From NCBI RefSeq assembly GCF_000517105.1, contig NZ_KI912148.1, positions 2,000,990-2,064,989 on the forward strand: a DNA stretch of 64,000 nt, read 5' to 3'. The translations under genes and the position numbers were made by a program. Numbering within the stretch: the first letter of the stretch is position 1; each line of letters opens with the position of its first letter. The DNA comes from Fischerella sp. PCC 9605 (lineage in GTDB: Bacteria; Cyanobacteriota; Cyanobacteriia; Cyanobacteriales; Nostocaceae). Shown in pieces: positions 18,816 to 27,774 of this stretch. The notes beneath the pieces were generated by a model. That model was not told the DNA's origin. It ran no database searches and worked only from the letters and a program-made list of their open reading frames with translations.

Positions 18816-20000
18816 TCACCGACGTAGAACGTCGATGATTCTTGACGGCTCACAGCAACTAGCTACCGGAGTAGTCTTACAGTCGCTCCCCGTCCGTTTA
18901 AGGTCGTGCCGATGCCCCATGCCGACCATTTCTATATTTCTAGAGGCGTTTTCGTCTCTTTCTTGCTCAGTACCGCAACTCAAACAGAGTATTGAGCGAA
19001 CACAAAGGTCAATTTTACCCCAACGGAAACTACAGTATGAGCATACTTGACTTGTTGGTTGCCATCTATCTATTACTCGAAAATCACGGTTAAATTTTTC
19101 TGATTTAGCTTCACAAAGGCTTCTAAATTCTCGCCATCCTTGCAAACTAATTACCCTAGACAGCCTACGGTTTCTGACCATCCCTGATACGTTTAAATCT
19201 TCCAGAACAATTACTTGATTATCGTTAACTATTTTGGTTGATAGCTTATGTAAAAAGTCTTTTCTAGTATCAGAAATGCGGTTGTGTAGTTTAGCTATCC
19301 TTACGCGAGTTCTATTTCTTCTTTTTGAATCTTTTTGCTGACGTGCTAATTTTCGCTGCAATTTACGAATCTTGCGGTCATGCTTTGAGTAGTTGGGGCT
19401 TAAAGCTTTTTCTCCATTACTCATTACAGCAAAAGTTTTCACACCTAAATCAACACCTATGCTTTGGTTTTTGGCAACAGTAAGATTGGGTTCAACTTCT
19501 ACTACAAAACTCAAGAAATAGCGATTAGCACAATCTTTGATTACCGTGACTGAACTAGGTTCAGACGGTAATTCTCTTGACCAAACTGGTTTGATTGTCC
19601 CAATTTTAGCTAAATAAACTTCCCTATCTTTTACAGAGAAACCTGCTTTAGTAAACTCGGCTGATTGCGAGTTAGTCTTTTTCTTGAATCTAGGCACACC
19701 AACCTTACCACCCAATATTTTCCCATTACGAGAATTGAAAAAGTTTTTGTAAGCAACATCTAAGTACCTAAGAGACTGTTGCAATGGCACTGAAGAAACC
19801 TCAGACAACCATTTTCTTTCATCAGTCTTTTTAGATTGGGTAAGCATTGCTGAGAGTTTGTTATACCCTGGCAATTTTTCAGATTGTTTGCAAAAAGCTA
19901 GAGCGTCATTCCAGACAACCCTAACGCAGCCAAACAACCGAGCTAAACTCTGCTGTTGTTGGTCTGTTGGGTAAAATCTATACTGATATCTAGCTTTCAT
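18816..20000 (-). CDS. tnpB: TnpB (IS200/IS605 OrfB), RNA-guided nuclease family
   Basis: 394 residues from the start chosen at 20000 (MKARYQYRFYPT, the typical TnpB N-terminus); an upstream ATG at 20051 adds 17 unlikely residues. The N-terminal HTH region, the RuvC motifs GVDLGVKTF, VLEDLNV and RDENASRN (Asp/Glu/Asp) and a four-Cys zinc ribbon (CSYC ... CLSCG) are all present, so the nuclease looks intact. TnpB proteins are omegaRNA-guided DNA nucleases that help retain the element. The guide RNA would overlap the 3' end of tnpB and the left end hairpin (18810-18840). Its partner tnpA is broken. Confidence 0.9.
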   Translation of the reverse strand: MKARYQYRFYPTDQQQQSLARLFGCVRVVWNDALAFCKQSEKLPGYNKLSAMLTQSKKTDERKWLSEVSSVPLQQSLRYLDVAYKNFFNSRNGKILGGKVGVPRFKKKTNSQSAEFTKAGFSVKDREVYLAKIGTIKPVWSRELPSEPSSVTVIKDCANRYFLSFVVEVEPNLTVAKNQSIGVDLGVKTFAVMSNGEKALSPNYSKHDRKIRKLQRKLARQQKDSKRRNRTRVRIAKLHNRISDTRKDFLHKLSTKIVNDNQVIVLEDLNVSGMVRNRRLSRVISLQGWREFRSLCEAKSEKFNRDFRVIDRWQPTSQVCSYCSFRWGKIDLCVRSILCLSCGTEQERDENASRNIEMVGMGHRHDLKRTGSDCKTTPVASCCEPSRIIDVLRR

Positions 20001-20058
20001 TCTCTGTGCTAAAATTGGTCTGTCAAAATATATTCTACATTGGTCAGTCAAAGATGAC

Positions 20059-20195
20059 CTTCGATGTAATGAATTTAAAAAAGGCGGAGCCTTTATATAT
20101 ATTTAACAAGCCCACTAATTTATTGGTGTGGTGGCACGGCGCAAAGCTTTGCGCCGTGCAAGGCTCCGCCTTTTTTAAATAGGAGAGACTGTGAC
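20059..20195. repeat. 137-bp palindromic mobile element (PATE/MITE-like), copy 1
   Basis: It has a 20-bp inverted repeat (TTTAAAAAAGGCGGAGCCTT and complement) and an inner 26-bp palindrome around AAAGCTTT. It lies 3' of TGAC (20055-20058) and itself ends in TGAC, as expected for IS200/IS605-type insertion without target duplication. Removing it restores ATGACAAGC at the tnpA start; with the element in place its own end supplies GTGACAAGC. It differs from copy 2 at one base. Confidence 0.8.
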
Positions 20196-20732
20196 AAGCG
20201 GTTTAAGACATGAAAGACATAGTGTTTCAGACTTAAAAATACATTTGGTCTGCGTCACTAAGTATAGAATAAAGATTTTTACTTCCGAAAGTCTTGAACT
20301 AATCCACAGATCATTTGTAGAAGTCTCTAAAAAAATGGACTTTAATGTACTTGAATTCAATGGAGAATCTGACCTTCGATGTAATGAATTTAAAAAAGGC
20401 GGAGCCTTTATATATATTTAACAAGCCCACTAATTTATTGGTGTGGTGGCACGGCGCAAAGCTTTGCGTCGTGCAAGGCTCCGCCTTTTTTAAATAGGAG
20501 AGACTGTGACCATGTTCATGCATTGATTGAGTTTCCACCAAAGCTCTCAATATCTCAAATTGTTAACGCACTAAAAGGCGTATCTAGCCGTAGATATGGT
20601 CAAGCTGGATACCCAAAACCCTATGGCAAACAAGCCTTATGGAGTCCTAGCTATTTTGTGTCTTCTGTTGGTGGTGCGCCACTTGAAGTTCTTAAAAAAT
20701 ACGTCCAAGATCAAGAAAAGCCGTCCTTCTAG
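20191..20732 (+). pseudogene. tnpA: tnpA (HUH Y1 transposase) interrupted by a 137-bp element
   Basis: Codons 1-61 (20191-20373) and the remaining 73 codons (20511-20732) join in frame to about 134 residues, the normal size of IS200/IS605 TnpA. The insertion at 20374-20510 falls between Asp and His-Val-His of the HUH motif (DHVHALIEFPP). The catalytic Tyr region is KKYVQDQ near the end. The insertion length (137) shifts the frame and brings stops, so no active transposase is expected. The start is now GTG, supplied by the end of copy 1 of the same element. Confidence 0.85.
20374..20510. repeat. 137-bp palindromic mobile element (PATE/MITE-like), copy 2
   Basis: Identical to copy 1 except for one C-to-T change in the inner palindrome. 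It is inserted 3' of TGAC (20370-20373) within tnpA and ends in TGAC. It has no coding capacity and would depend on a TnpA acting in trans. Confidence 0.8.
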
Positions 20733-20849
20733 GACGGGGTTTTAGACCCAAAATTTCGATAACAAAGGCGATCGCGAATTACATAGCTTGTGAGTTAGTG
20801 GGCGAGCAATGAGCTACCCTAAAAATATGATCGGTGAGGCCATCCTGCT

Positions 20850-21098
20850 ATGAGTGTTATAATCTCAGACGAAATTCTGCAAGCATCTGGGCTTACCCCT
20901 AGTGAGTTTCGCCAAGAGATTGCATTATACCTTTTCCAGACAGGTCGCTTAAGCTTGGGCTATGCCAGTCAACTAGCGGATATGCAACCAAATAACTTTC
21001 GCCAACTCCTTAAGCAGCGCGATATCCCGCTCTATTCCTACGACGTTGAAGACTTTGAACTTGACTTGAAGAACCTGCGGGAGTTGGGACGACTTTGA
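20850..21098 (+). CDS. UPF0175 family antitoxin-like protein
   Basis: 82 residues with the UPF0175 pattern: a short strand, then ALYLFQTGRLSLGYASQLADM and FRQLLKQRDIPL(Y)SYD. Members are HTH-type small proteins found next to DUF3368/PIN toxins. Its TGA overlaps the TTG start of the next gene (21095), so translation is coupled. As the upstream gene of the pair it is the likely antitoxin and autoregulator. Confidence 0.8.
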   Translation: MSVIISDEILQASGLTPSEFRQEIALYLFQTGRLSLGYASQLADMQPNNFRQLLKQRDIPLYSYDVEDFELDLKNLRELGRL

Positions 21099-21589
21099 TT
21101 GTCATCAGCGATACATCGTTTATCGCGAATTTAGCAGCAATTCAGCACTTGCACCTTTTGCCCCAACTCTACAAACGAGTCACCATTCCTGAAGCGGTAT
21201 ATCGTGAACTTGCAGACATCGATCCTCCCGTTCCAGGAAGCCTCGAAGTTCAAGCCGCTTCCTGGCTTGAAGTTAGACAAGTTGTGAATCGTAACGCTGT
21301 TAAACGGCTTCAGCACGAAGTAAAGCTAGATCCTGGAGAATCTGAAGCGATCGCCCTTGCCCTAGAACTCAATGCCGATTTACTGTTGATTGATGAGCGT
21401 CGCGGTAGAGCAGAAGCCAATCGCTTGGGGTTAAGGATTACTGGGTTGCTGGGTATTTTGGTTGAGGCTAAACACCAAAATCTCATTGTTGCTATCAAGC
21501 CGTTAATGGATACCCTGATTGCTACGTCCGAGTTTAGAGTATCTTCAGCTCTATACAATCAGATTTTAGAGATGGTGGATGAAGCATGA
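21095..21589 (+). CDS. DUF3368 PIN-like toxin
   Basis: 164 residues from a TTG start that overlaps the antitoxin stop. MIVISDTSFIANLAAI carries the first PIN acidic residue, LDPGESEAIALAL the second conserved acidic patch, and LLLIDERRGRAEA the third. This is the usual layout of DUF3368, a PIN-fold family acting as RNase toxins. Toxicity has not been shown for most members. Together with the UPF0175 gene it forms a type II toxin-antitoxin pair next to the IS element. Confidence 0.8.
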   Translation: MIVISDTSFIANLAAIQHLHLLPQLYKRVTIPEAVYRELADIDPPVPGSLEVQAASWLEVRQVVNRNAVKRLQHEVKLDPGESEAIALALELNADLLLIDERRGRAEANRLGLRITGLLGILVEAKHQNLIVAIKPLMDTLIATSEFRVSSALYNQILEMVDEA

Positions 21590-21891
21590 TGTCCAAGGGG
21601 GTTGAGGGTAACTGCGTTGGCACGGCACAATAACTAGTTATGCCGCTTAAGTCTTCGGAGCGTTCAGGATTAAGTTACGTGAGGTTGCAGCGATCAAGAC
21701 CGAGTTGTTCTTTGCACTGAGCGATCGCATAGGGCTTTTGCCTGTTCCCTGCTGTAGTTGCCAGGTAGCGATCGCTTCCAAACTGACTCTGAAAGCAATC
21801 GTGTTTAAACTAGGGGACTTGAGACCGACTCTTGAAAACCTCTCTATGCAAGTGTTAGCTCTTTTTGTCCAGGAGAAATTCCAGTTTAAGT
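21590..21891. other. Intergenic region between the toxin gene and the WD40 gene
   Basis: About 300 bp with two HIP1-type GCGATCGC sites and no convincing gene, terminator or repeat. The two flanking genes converge here. Confidence 0.5.
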
Positions 21892-24800
21892 CTATCGCTG
21901 TTCCACCACCGCACCCAGCGCTTGCAAAGTCAAAATCGTCGCTTCCGTTACTCCTTTCACACCAGTAATATTCATCCCCTCGTAAAGTCTTTTTGCTCTC
22001 AACATTCTTATACACTCCCCCGTCTTCACATCCCAAACCCTCACCGTTTGGTCTTGTGAACCACTGGCAACAAATTGCCCATCTGGACTAAAAGCCACAG
22101 CAGACACTAAATGAGTATGTCCAACACAGATATGGCGACATTCCCCAGTTTTCCCATCCCAAATTCTCACTGTTTGGTCATGGGAAGCACTAGCAAGAAT
22201 CTGCCCATCTGGACTGTAAGCTATGGAAAAAACCCAGTTGGTATGTCCTGTGAGAGTTCTCAGACATTTTCCTGTCTGCCAATCCCAAAGTTTAATTGTT
22301 TGGTCTGTGCTGCAAGTCGCTAAGGTCTGACGATCTGGGCTAAATATCGCAGCGTAAATCCTGGCATCATGAGCTTCTAAAGTTTGCAGAAGACCAGTTT
22401 CACAATTCCACAATCTTACAGTTTGGTCAGCGCTGCTACTAGCGAAAATTTTTCCGTCTGGACTAAAGGCGATCGCAAAAATTTTATCTCGATGACCGGT
22501 AAAAGTTTGCAGACATTGCCCGGTGTGCCAGTTCCACAGTTTAATCGTACAATCAGCGCTACCACTAGCAACCATCTCACCTTGGGGGTGAAAAGCCACA
22601 GTATAAGCCCAGTCTGTGTGTCCTTGTAACATTTGCAAACATCGCCCTGTGTTCACATTCCACAATCGCACTGTGGCATCGGTGCTAGCACTAGCTAATA
22701 TATCTCCATTGGGATGAAAAGCCAGCCCGTAAATAAAGTCTGTATGTCCTTGTAAGGTTCCCAGACATTTGTGGGTTTGCCAGTCCCATAGTTTCACAGT
22801 TTTATCATTGCTACCACTAGCAATAATTTGCCCATTGGGACTGAATCTAACAGGCAGCGCCCAATCTGTATTACCATACCAAGTTTTTAAACATTGTCCA
22901 TTGCGATAATCCCATAACCGCATGGTTTGGTCTAAGCTGACACAAGCGATGGTTTGATTATCTGGGCTGAAAGCGACGCAACAGACTTCATTGGTTTGTC
23001 TGTGTAGTGTTTTGATACAAGTGTGGGTATGACAATCCCAAAGTTTAACAGTATGGTCGCCACTACCACTAACAAGTATTTCTCCTTGGGGGCTAAAAGC
23101 AACTGCATAGACGCTGTTGGTATGTCCTGTGTAAGTTTTTATGCATTTGCCTGTGTGATAATTCCAAAGTTTAATTGTGCGATCGCCACTCCCACTGGCT
23201 AAAGTTTGCCCATCTGGACTAAATGCTACTGAACGCACCCAACCTTGATGTTCTGTGAGTGTTTTTAAGCACTTGCCTGTAGCAACATCCCATAACTTAA
23301 TTGTGCGATCGGCACTACTACTTGCCAAAGTTTTGCCATCCGGACTAAAAGCAACACAACGCACCCAATCTGTATGTCCGGTCAGCGTTTTCAGGCAAAT
23401 ACCATCACGGATATCCCAGAGTTTGACTGTGCGATCGCCACTAGCACTGGCTAAGGTTTGACCATCGGGACTAAATGCTACGGAAAATGTCTCATGATTA
23501 TGTCCAATCAACGTTTTTATACAAACACCATCAGCGACATTCCAAAGCTTAACTGTGTGGTCTGCACCACAACTTGCAAAAATTTCTCCATCCGGGCTAA
23601 ACGTCACAAAGCGTACCCAGTTGGTATGACCCTGACAAATCAACAATAATTTTCCTGTTTTCACCTCCCACAGACGGACATTACAGTCGGTGTCGCAGGT
23701 TGCTAAAAGCTGACCGTCTGAGCTAAAAGCAGCTGACAAAATATTGCCTAGTGTTTCAGTAAAAACACATGATAATAAATCTGAGCCTGCAAAATTAACA
23801 TCATGCAAGTTTACATCCTGAAGATAAGCTTGCCAAACAGTTAGATGGGAAAAGTCATAGCCGCTTAAATCAACCTGTGCTTGATGCAGAAGATTAAGTG
23901 CATTTCCCCCTGCATACCCCATTTCTTGGGGTGATTTTCCTCGGAGATGCGAGAGAATTTGACTCAAACAACTAGCAATATTTTCAGGACTACCAAGTTG
24001 TGCGATCAATTCATTCACAATCGGTTGAAGGATCAGACCAGTTTGAGTTTCTCGCACATAATCCTTGGTTTGCGCTTTCATCAAAGCATAACTTCTAAAA
24101 ATGGCTATTTTCTGGCTGACTATCTCTTGACTAACTTGCTCAATTAATTGGTTAGTTACATATTCCATCACCACAGGTTGTTGAGTAAAGCTACTGGCGC
24201 TTTTTTCAATTAGCGATCGCCTTTGCAAAGAATTGAGCGATTCCAACATTTCACGGGATAAGACATTAGTAACAAAATCTGTTTGCAGATCCCGCAATGA
24301 AACTGGTTCGCGGTTGATGGCTAACCAGTACATAATCTCCCGTTCTAAATTTGTGAGACGATCAAACTGTTGATTGAGTAAGTCGCGGATATCGTCGAAG
24401 ACAAACGCACTTTGCTGAGAAATATCTAAAAACTGCGAAATATTACCATCAAAAAAATCTCCGATTGCAGACGCCACAATCTTGAGAGCCAGAGGATTAC
24501 CACCATAGCGGGAAATCAAGATTTGCCATTGGGCATCTGTAGCTGTAAACTTTCCTTTGACGTTAAATAATGAGCGTCCTTCATTCTCTGGTAAACCTGT
24601 AAGTTGCAGAGAACGTACAGGCAAAAGTTCACCCTCGAATTGAGATAGTCCTTTCGGTTTTTCCCGTGAAGTCAACAGCAGACAACTTTGGTGTGAAGTT
24701 TCAGCGATACAGCGAAAAAGTTGACCGTAACCTTCGTATCCAGGACGATAACTACCAGTGCGATCGCCCGCCTGTAAAATTGATTCAGCATTATCCAGAA

Positions 24801-25530
24801 TCAACATACAACGCAACGAACGTAAATATTTTAGTAACAGCGAAATTCTGCCTTCTAAGTTAGCTGGTAAATTTGTTTCCTGCTGTCCGGATAAAAACTG
24901 AATCAACTCAGCCAAAATATCTTCAACTGGGGGAGCATTGCGAAGACTCCGCCAAATTACATAATGTAGAGAAGCAACATGTCGCTTCTCTACAACAATT
25001 TGTTGCGCCAGCTTGACAGCCAAAGTGGTTTTACCAATTCCACCCATCCCCAGCAGCATCACCAAGCGGCAATTTTCTTGCACAATCCACCGTTGAACTG
25101 TGTTTAATTCTTCTGCACGTCCATAAAAAATTGAGACATCAGGCGCTTCGCCCCAGTCTGTGTGAGGAGTGGAGGACGCGGGGACATAGGGACGCGGGGA
25201 CGCGGAGAATAACTGTTGACTCTGTACAGACGTGCCATGGCACGTCTGTACAACTTTTGACTCCTTCTCTGAAACTTCTTCCCAACTCAGTCCCAAAACT
25301 TGGCAGTAGGCTTTAAACGCCTCAGCATTAATTGGGTATTTTCCTGCTAAGAAGCGCTTCCAAGTTCCTTCTGAGATGCCTAAAGCCAGAACTCCTTGTT
25401 CTTGCCAACAGACTCCTAAAATTTCACTAGCTGACTGAATCCATCTAAAATCATCGACAGACCACCCTTTTGCAATTCTGGCTTGCTTAATTTTTGCTAG
25501 TCCCTGTTGAGAAGCTTTGAGAGTAGCCAC
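21892..25530 (-). CDS. NB-ARC STAND ATPase with 14 WD40 repeats
   Basis: About 1212 residues from the GTG at 25530, where the conserved N-terminus (VATLKASQQGLAKIKQARIA) begins; an ATG at 25677 adds 49 residues unlike the family. The N-terminal about 100 residues form the HTH-like domain usual in these proteins (ISEGTWKRFLAGK). The NB-ARC ATPase has Walker A GMGGIGKTT near 160 and Walker B CMLILDNAES. Some 14 WD40 repeats (about 595-1195) make two seven-bladed propellers. STAND proteins oligomerise on ligand sensing; some are antiphage sensors, but no effector domain is recognised here. A 30-bp palindrome and GGGGACGCGG repeats are inserted in frame in the linker at 25165-25252. Confidence 0.88.
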   Translation of the reverse strand: MATLKASQQGLAKIKQARIAKGWSVDDFRWIQSASEILGVCWQEQGVLALGISEGTWKRFLAGKYPINAEAFKAYCQVLGLSWEEVSEKESKVVQTCHGTSVQSQQLFSASPRPYVPASSTPHTDWGEAPDVSIFYGRAEELNTVQRWIVQENCRLVMLLGMGGIGKTTLAVKLAQQIVVEKRHVASLHYVIWRSLRNAPPVEDILAELIQFLSGQQETNLPANLEGRISLLLKYLRSLRCMLILDNAESILQAGDRTGSYRPGYEGYGQLFRCIAETSHQSCLLLTSREKPKGLSQFEGELLPVRSLQLTGLPENEGRSLFNVKGKFTATDAQWQILISRYGGNPLALKIVASAIGDFFDGNISQFLDISQQSAFVFDDIRDLLNQQFDRLTNLEREIMYWLAINREPVSLRDLQTDFVTNVLSREMLESLNSLQRRSLIEKSASSFTQQPVVMEYVTNQLIEQVSQEIVSQKIAIFRSYALMKAQTKDYVRETQTGLILQPIVNELIAQLGSPENIASCLSQILSHLRGKSPQEMGYAGGNALNLLHQAQVDLSGYDFSHLTVWQAYLQDVNLHDVNFAGSDLLSCVFTETLGNILSAAFSSDGQLLATCDTDCNVRLWEVKTGKLLLICQGHTNWVRFVTFSPDGEIFASCGADHTVKLWNVADGVCIKTLIGHNHETFSVAFSPDGQTLASASGDRTVKLWDIRDGICLKTLTGHTDWVRCVAFSPDGKTLASSSADRTIKLWDVATGKCLKTLTEHQGWVRSVAFSPDGQTLASGSGDRTIKLWNYHTGKCIKTYTGHTNSVYAVAFSPQGEILVSGSGDHTVKLWDCHTHTCIKTLHRQTNEVCCVAFSPDNQTIACVSLDQTMRLWDYRNGQCLKTWYGNTDWALPVRFSPNGQIIASGSNDKTVKLWDWQTHKCLGTLQGHTDFIYGLAFHPNGDILASASTDATVRLWNVNTGRCLQMLQGHTDWAYTVAFHPQGEMVASGSADCTIKLWNWHTGQCLQTFTGHRDKIFAIAFSPDGKIFASSSADQTVRLWNCETGLLQTLEAHDARIYAAIFSPDRQTLATCSTDQTIKLWDWQTGKCLRTLTGHTNWVFSIAYSPDGQILASASHDQTVRIWDGKTGECRHICVGHTHLVSAVAFSPDGQFVASGSQDQTVRVWDVKTGECIRMLRAKRLYEGMNITGVKGVTEATILTLQALGAVVEQR
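25165..25252. repeat. In-frame repeat insertion: GGGGACGCGG units plus 30-bp palindrome
   Basis: A perfect 30-bp palindrome at 25223-25252 (TGTACAGACGTGCCA and complement) and three or so GGGACGCGG-type units sit in the linker between the N-terminal domain and the NB-ARC domain. They are translated as VVQTCHGTSVQ and a Ser/Pro-rich stretch. The same palindrome core lies at 1080-1099. Confidence 0.75.
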
Positions 25531-25630
25531 TATATTTTCTATGCGTCCTATTTTATACGTATTTTTTATAGGTATAAATATCGCAGAACTCAAACATGAT
25601 TTGCAATAACATATTAATAAATTTTTGCCT

Positions 25631-25670
25631 AGATCAGTTTTATTTGTCTTGGCGATCGCAAAACTGATCT
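25631..25670. promoter_or_regulatory. Inverted repeat AGATCAGTTTT-N18-AAAACTGATCT
   Basis: Perfect 11-bp arms separated by 18 bp lie between the divergent NB-ARC/WD40 gene (start 25530) and the GST gene (start 25771). A near-copy with the same geometry precedes the VMAP operon (27775-27813). A shared operator is the likely reading; it is inference. Confidence 0.55.
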
Positions 25671-25770
25671 GGAGCAAATAAGGTTACATCATCAAAAATT
25701 GAAAATATTATTCATATTCATGCAGTGGCTGAATATACTGAGTATATTTTACTAGCAAAGGAAAAATTTC

Positions 25771-26367
25771 ATGATTAAACTTTATGACCTAGAGTTATCA
25801 GGAAATTGTCACAAAGTAAGGTTGATGCTTTCCCTGTTACGGCTTCAGTACGAGCAGATAATAGTTGATATTCCAAACAGAGAACATAAATCGCCTCAGT
25901 TTCTCAAACTGAATCCTTTAGGACAAATTCCCGTACTGACTGATGAAGATGTAGTTATTCGTGATTCCCAAGCAATCTTAGTTTATCTGGCGCGAAAATA
26001 TGGAACAGAAGAATGGCTACCTTTAGAACCAGAATCAATGGCTAAGGTAATGCAATGGTTATCCTTTGCTGCTAACGAAATTAATAACAGTGTGTTTATC
26101 GCCAGATTGCACTTTCGCTTTCAAATGGATGTGGATTGGGAAGCAGCACAAATTAGAAGTAAGCCAGTTCTTCAGATCATGAACGAACACTTGCAAAATA
26201 GAACATGGTTGGAACTTGAACATCCAACAATTGCTGATATTGCTTGCTTTCCCTATATCGGATTAGCACCAGAAGGCAAAGTTGATTTAGAACCTTATCC
26301 CAGTGTAATTGCTTGGATTGAGCGGATAAAACAACTACCAAGATATGTAAATATGCCCGGATTGTAA
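25771..26367 (+). CDS. Glutathione S-transferase
   Basis: 198 residues with a thioredoxin-like N-terminal domain (MIKLYDLELSGNCHKVRL, cis-Pro region GQIPVLTD, and DSQAILVYLARKYG, the glutathione-binding SNAIL/TRAC-type site) and an all-helical C-terminal domain. Cytoplasmic; it would conjugate or reduce substrates with glutathione. It is separated from the next gene by only 44 bp of repeats, so the two may be co-transcribed. Confidence 0.9.
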   Translation: MIKLYDLELSGNCHKVRLMLSLLRLQYEQIIVDIPNREHKSPQFLKLNPLGQIPVLTDEDVVIRDSQAILVYLARKYGTEEWLPLEPESMAKVMQWLSFAANEINNSVFIARLHFRFQMDVDWEAAQIRSKPVLQIMNEHLQNRTWLELEHPTIADIACFPYIGLAPEGKVDLEPYPSVIAWIERIKQLPRYVNMPGL

Positions 26368-26411
26368 GCAATCCAAAATCCAAAATCTAAAATCTAAAAT
26401 CCAAAATCCCA
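26368..26411. repeat. Heptamer tandem repeat (CCAAAAT/CTAAAAT)
   Basis: The whole gap between the GST and PNPOx genes is a run of 7-bp units (AATCCAA/AATCTAA type), a short tandemly repeated sequence typical of Nostocales. Related runs are at about 33137-33158 and 40640-40675. Confidence 0.8.
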
Positions 26412-27311
26412 ATGTCTTTTCATTCTGGAGAAATTGCAGTCCAAACCCAAGCGGGAGTGCGAGAAGAAGCACAACGTTTGTGTAGTCTGATCGGTAATGT
26501 CATTAAACCAGCTGCTCAAGAATTTCTCCGCACCCAGCAGTTGGTTATTGCTAGTACAGTAGACACGGAAGGTAGAGTTTGGGCATCCTTGCTCACAGGA
26601 AAACCTGGTTTTGTGCAAGTGTTAAACCAGCAGATTTTACAGATTGATGCATTTCTCTTATCAGATGATTTACTGTATCATAACCTGCACAATAATCCAC
26701 AAATCGGTCTACTTGTAATTGATTTAGTAAACCGTCGGCGTTTACGTCTCAACGGCAAAGCAGAGATTCAGCCAGGAGGTAAGATCAAGGTCAATATTGA
26801 GCAAGCTTTTTTTAATTGTCCCAAGTATATTCAAGTGCGTCACTTAGAAACAGGGATGACAGAATCTCTAGAAAACCCTGTAATCTTCACCAGAGAAGCT
26901 TTGAATCAGACAGATAAATACTGGATTACCCAAGCCGATACTTTTTTCATTGCTAGTTCCCATCCAGAAGTTGGCGCAGACGCATCTCACAGAGGCGGAT
27001 ATCCAGGGTTTGTGCAAGTTGTGCATAGTAACAAGCTAGTGTTTCCCGATTACGCTGGTAACAATATGTTTCAGACCTTCGGTAACTTGGCTGTGAATGC
27101 AGGTGCAGGTTTATTGTTTATTGATTTTGAAGAGGGACATACTCTGCAATTAGTTGGTAAAGCAGAGGTGATTTGGGATGCAGAGCGATTAAGTGATTTT
27201 GCTGGAGCGCGGCGTTTAGTTGAGTTTGAGGTAGAGCAAATTTTGGAAACCCGAAATGCTACTCCTTTACGCTGGCGGTTTGGGGAGTATTCACCTGTGA
27301 ATCCAGAATGA
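26412..27311 (+). CDS. Pyridoxamine 5'-phosphate oxidase-related FMN-binding protein
   Basis: 299 residues with a duplicated PNPOx-like split barrel: FLRTQQLVIASTVDTEGRVWASLLTGKPGF in the first half and the repeated PGFVQVVHSNKLVFPDYAGN in the second. Members of this large family bind FMN or F420; the substrate is unknown. It is too long and too divergent to be PdxH. Downstream of and probably co-transcribed with the GST gene. Confidence 0.82.
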   Translation: MSFHSGEIAVQTQAGVREEAQRLCSLIGNVIKPAAQEFLRTQQLVIASTVDTEGRVWASLLTGKPGFVQVLNQQILQIDAFLLSDDLLYHNLHNNPQIGLLVIDLVNRRRLRLNGKAEIQPGGKIKVNIEQAFFNCPKYIQVRHLETGMTESLENPVIFTREALNQTDKYWITQADTFFIASSHPEVGADASHRGGYPGFVQVVHSNKLVFPDYAGNNMFQTFGNLAVNAGAGLLFIDFEEGHTLQLVGKAEVIWDAERLSDFAGARRLVEFEVEQILETRNATPLRWRFGEYSPVNPE

Positions 27312-27358
27312 GCATTGAAATTTAGCTGAAAAATTCTCACTTCGTGTTTGCATTTGAC

Positions 27359-27650
27359 TCAACCACCGCCAAATCTCGTCAACAACTCCTCACGGGATAA
27401 TTCGAGTAACAAGCGACTGTACTCTTGCGGTGGTAACTGTAGCAAAGGCTCAATTACTCGTTGCAATTCCTCATCTAGTGAGCCAAACCGGACGCGCAAC
27501 AAGTTTTCTACTACTTGGCGTTGCCCTTCTTGTAGTGTAGCTTCCCGCCATTCTAAATAAGCTTGTGATAAGTTCATAATCACCTCTTGGTCATCTTCCG
27601 TAAGATTTCCCTGGTTTATTACAGTTATCTGCCAACTCGTAATTAGAACT
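27359..27650 (-). pseudogene. C-terminal remnant of an Rpn/DUF4351-type protein
   Basis: The frame reads ...INQGNLTEDDQEVIMNLSQA then YLEWREATLQEGQRQVVENL and the DUF4351 domain ending REELLTRFGGG. This is the C-terminal end of the cyanobacterial Rpn (PD-(D/E)XK nuclease) family proteins, normally about 280-320 residues. The N-terminal nuclease domain is missing; upstream the frame closes near 27650. An ATG at 27583 would still allow a 74-residue product. Confidence 0.65.
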
Positions 27651-27774
27651 GTAGTATCTCATGCGTGGGTAGCTTGCTTACAGTGATATCCAGACGCAGT
27701 TCAGAAACACAGACTGAAATTATCTAGTCTTAAGCATTGTAGTCAGTCTTTATCGTATATGTTCTATTTTGTCA

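Larger units (their letters stand above)
18812..20745. mobile_element. IS200/IS605-family element with divergent tnpB and broken tnpA
   Basis: tnpB (minus) and tnpA (plus) diverge from about 20.0-20.2 kb. The left end follows TTGAC (18807-18811) and has a CGACGT/ACGTCG hairpin at 18820-18834. The right end has the CCGTCC/GGACGG hairpin and GGGGTTTTAGACCC near 20720-20750. Ends of this family are subterminal hairpins without long inverted repeats. The exact right boundary is uncertain. It carries two copies of a 137-bp palindromic element. Confidence 0.75.

Noticed and set aside
27348..27560. A 70-codon plus-strand ORF
   Set aside because: Antisense to the DUF4351 remnant; Asn/Ser-rich by chance.
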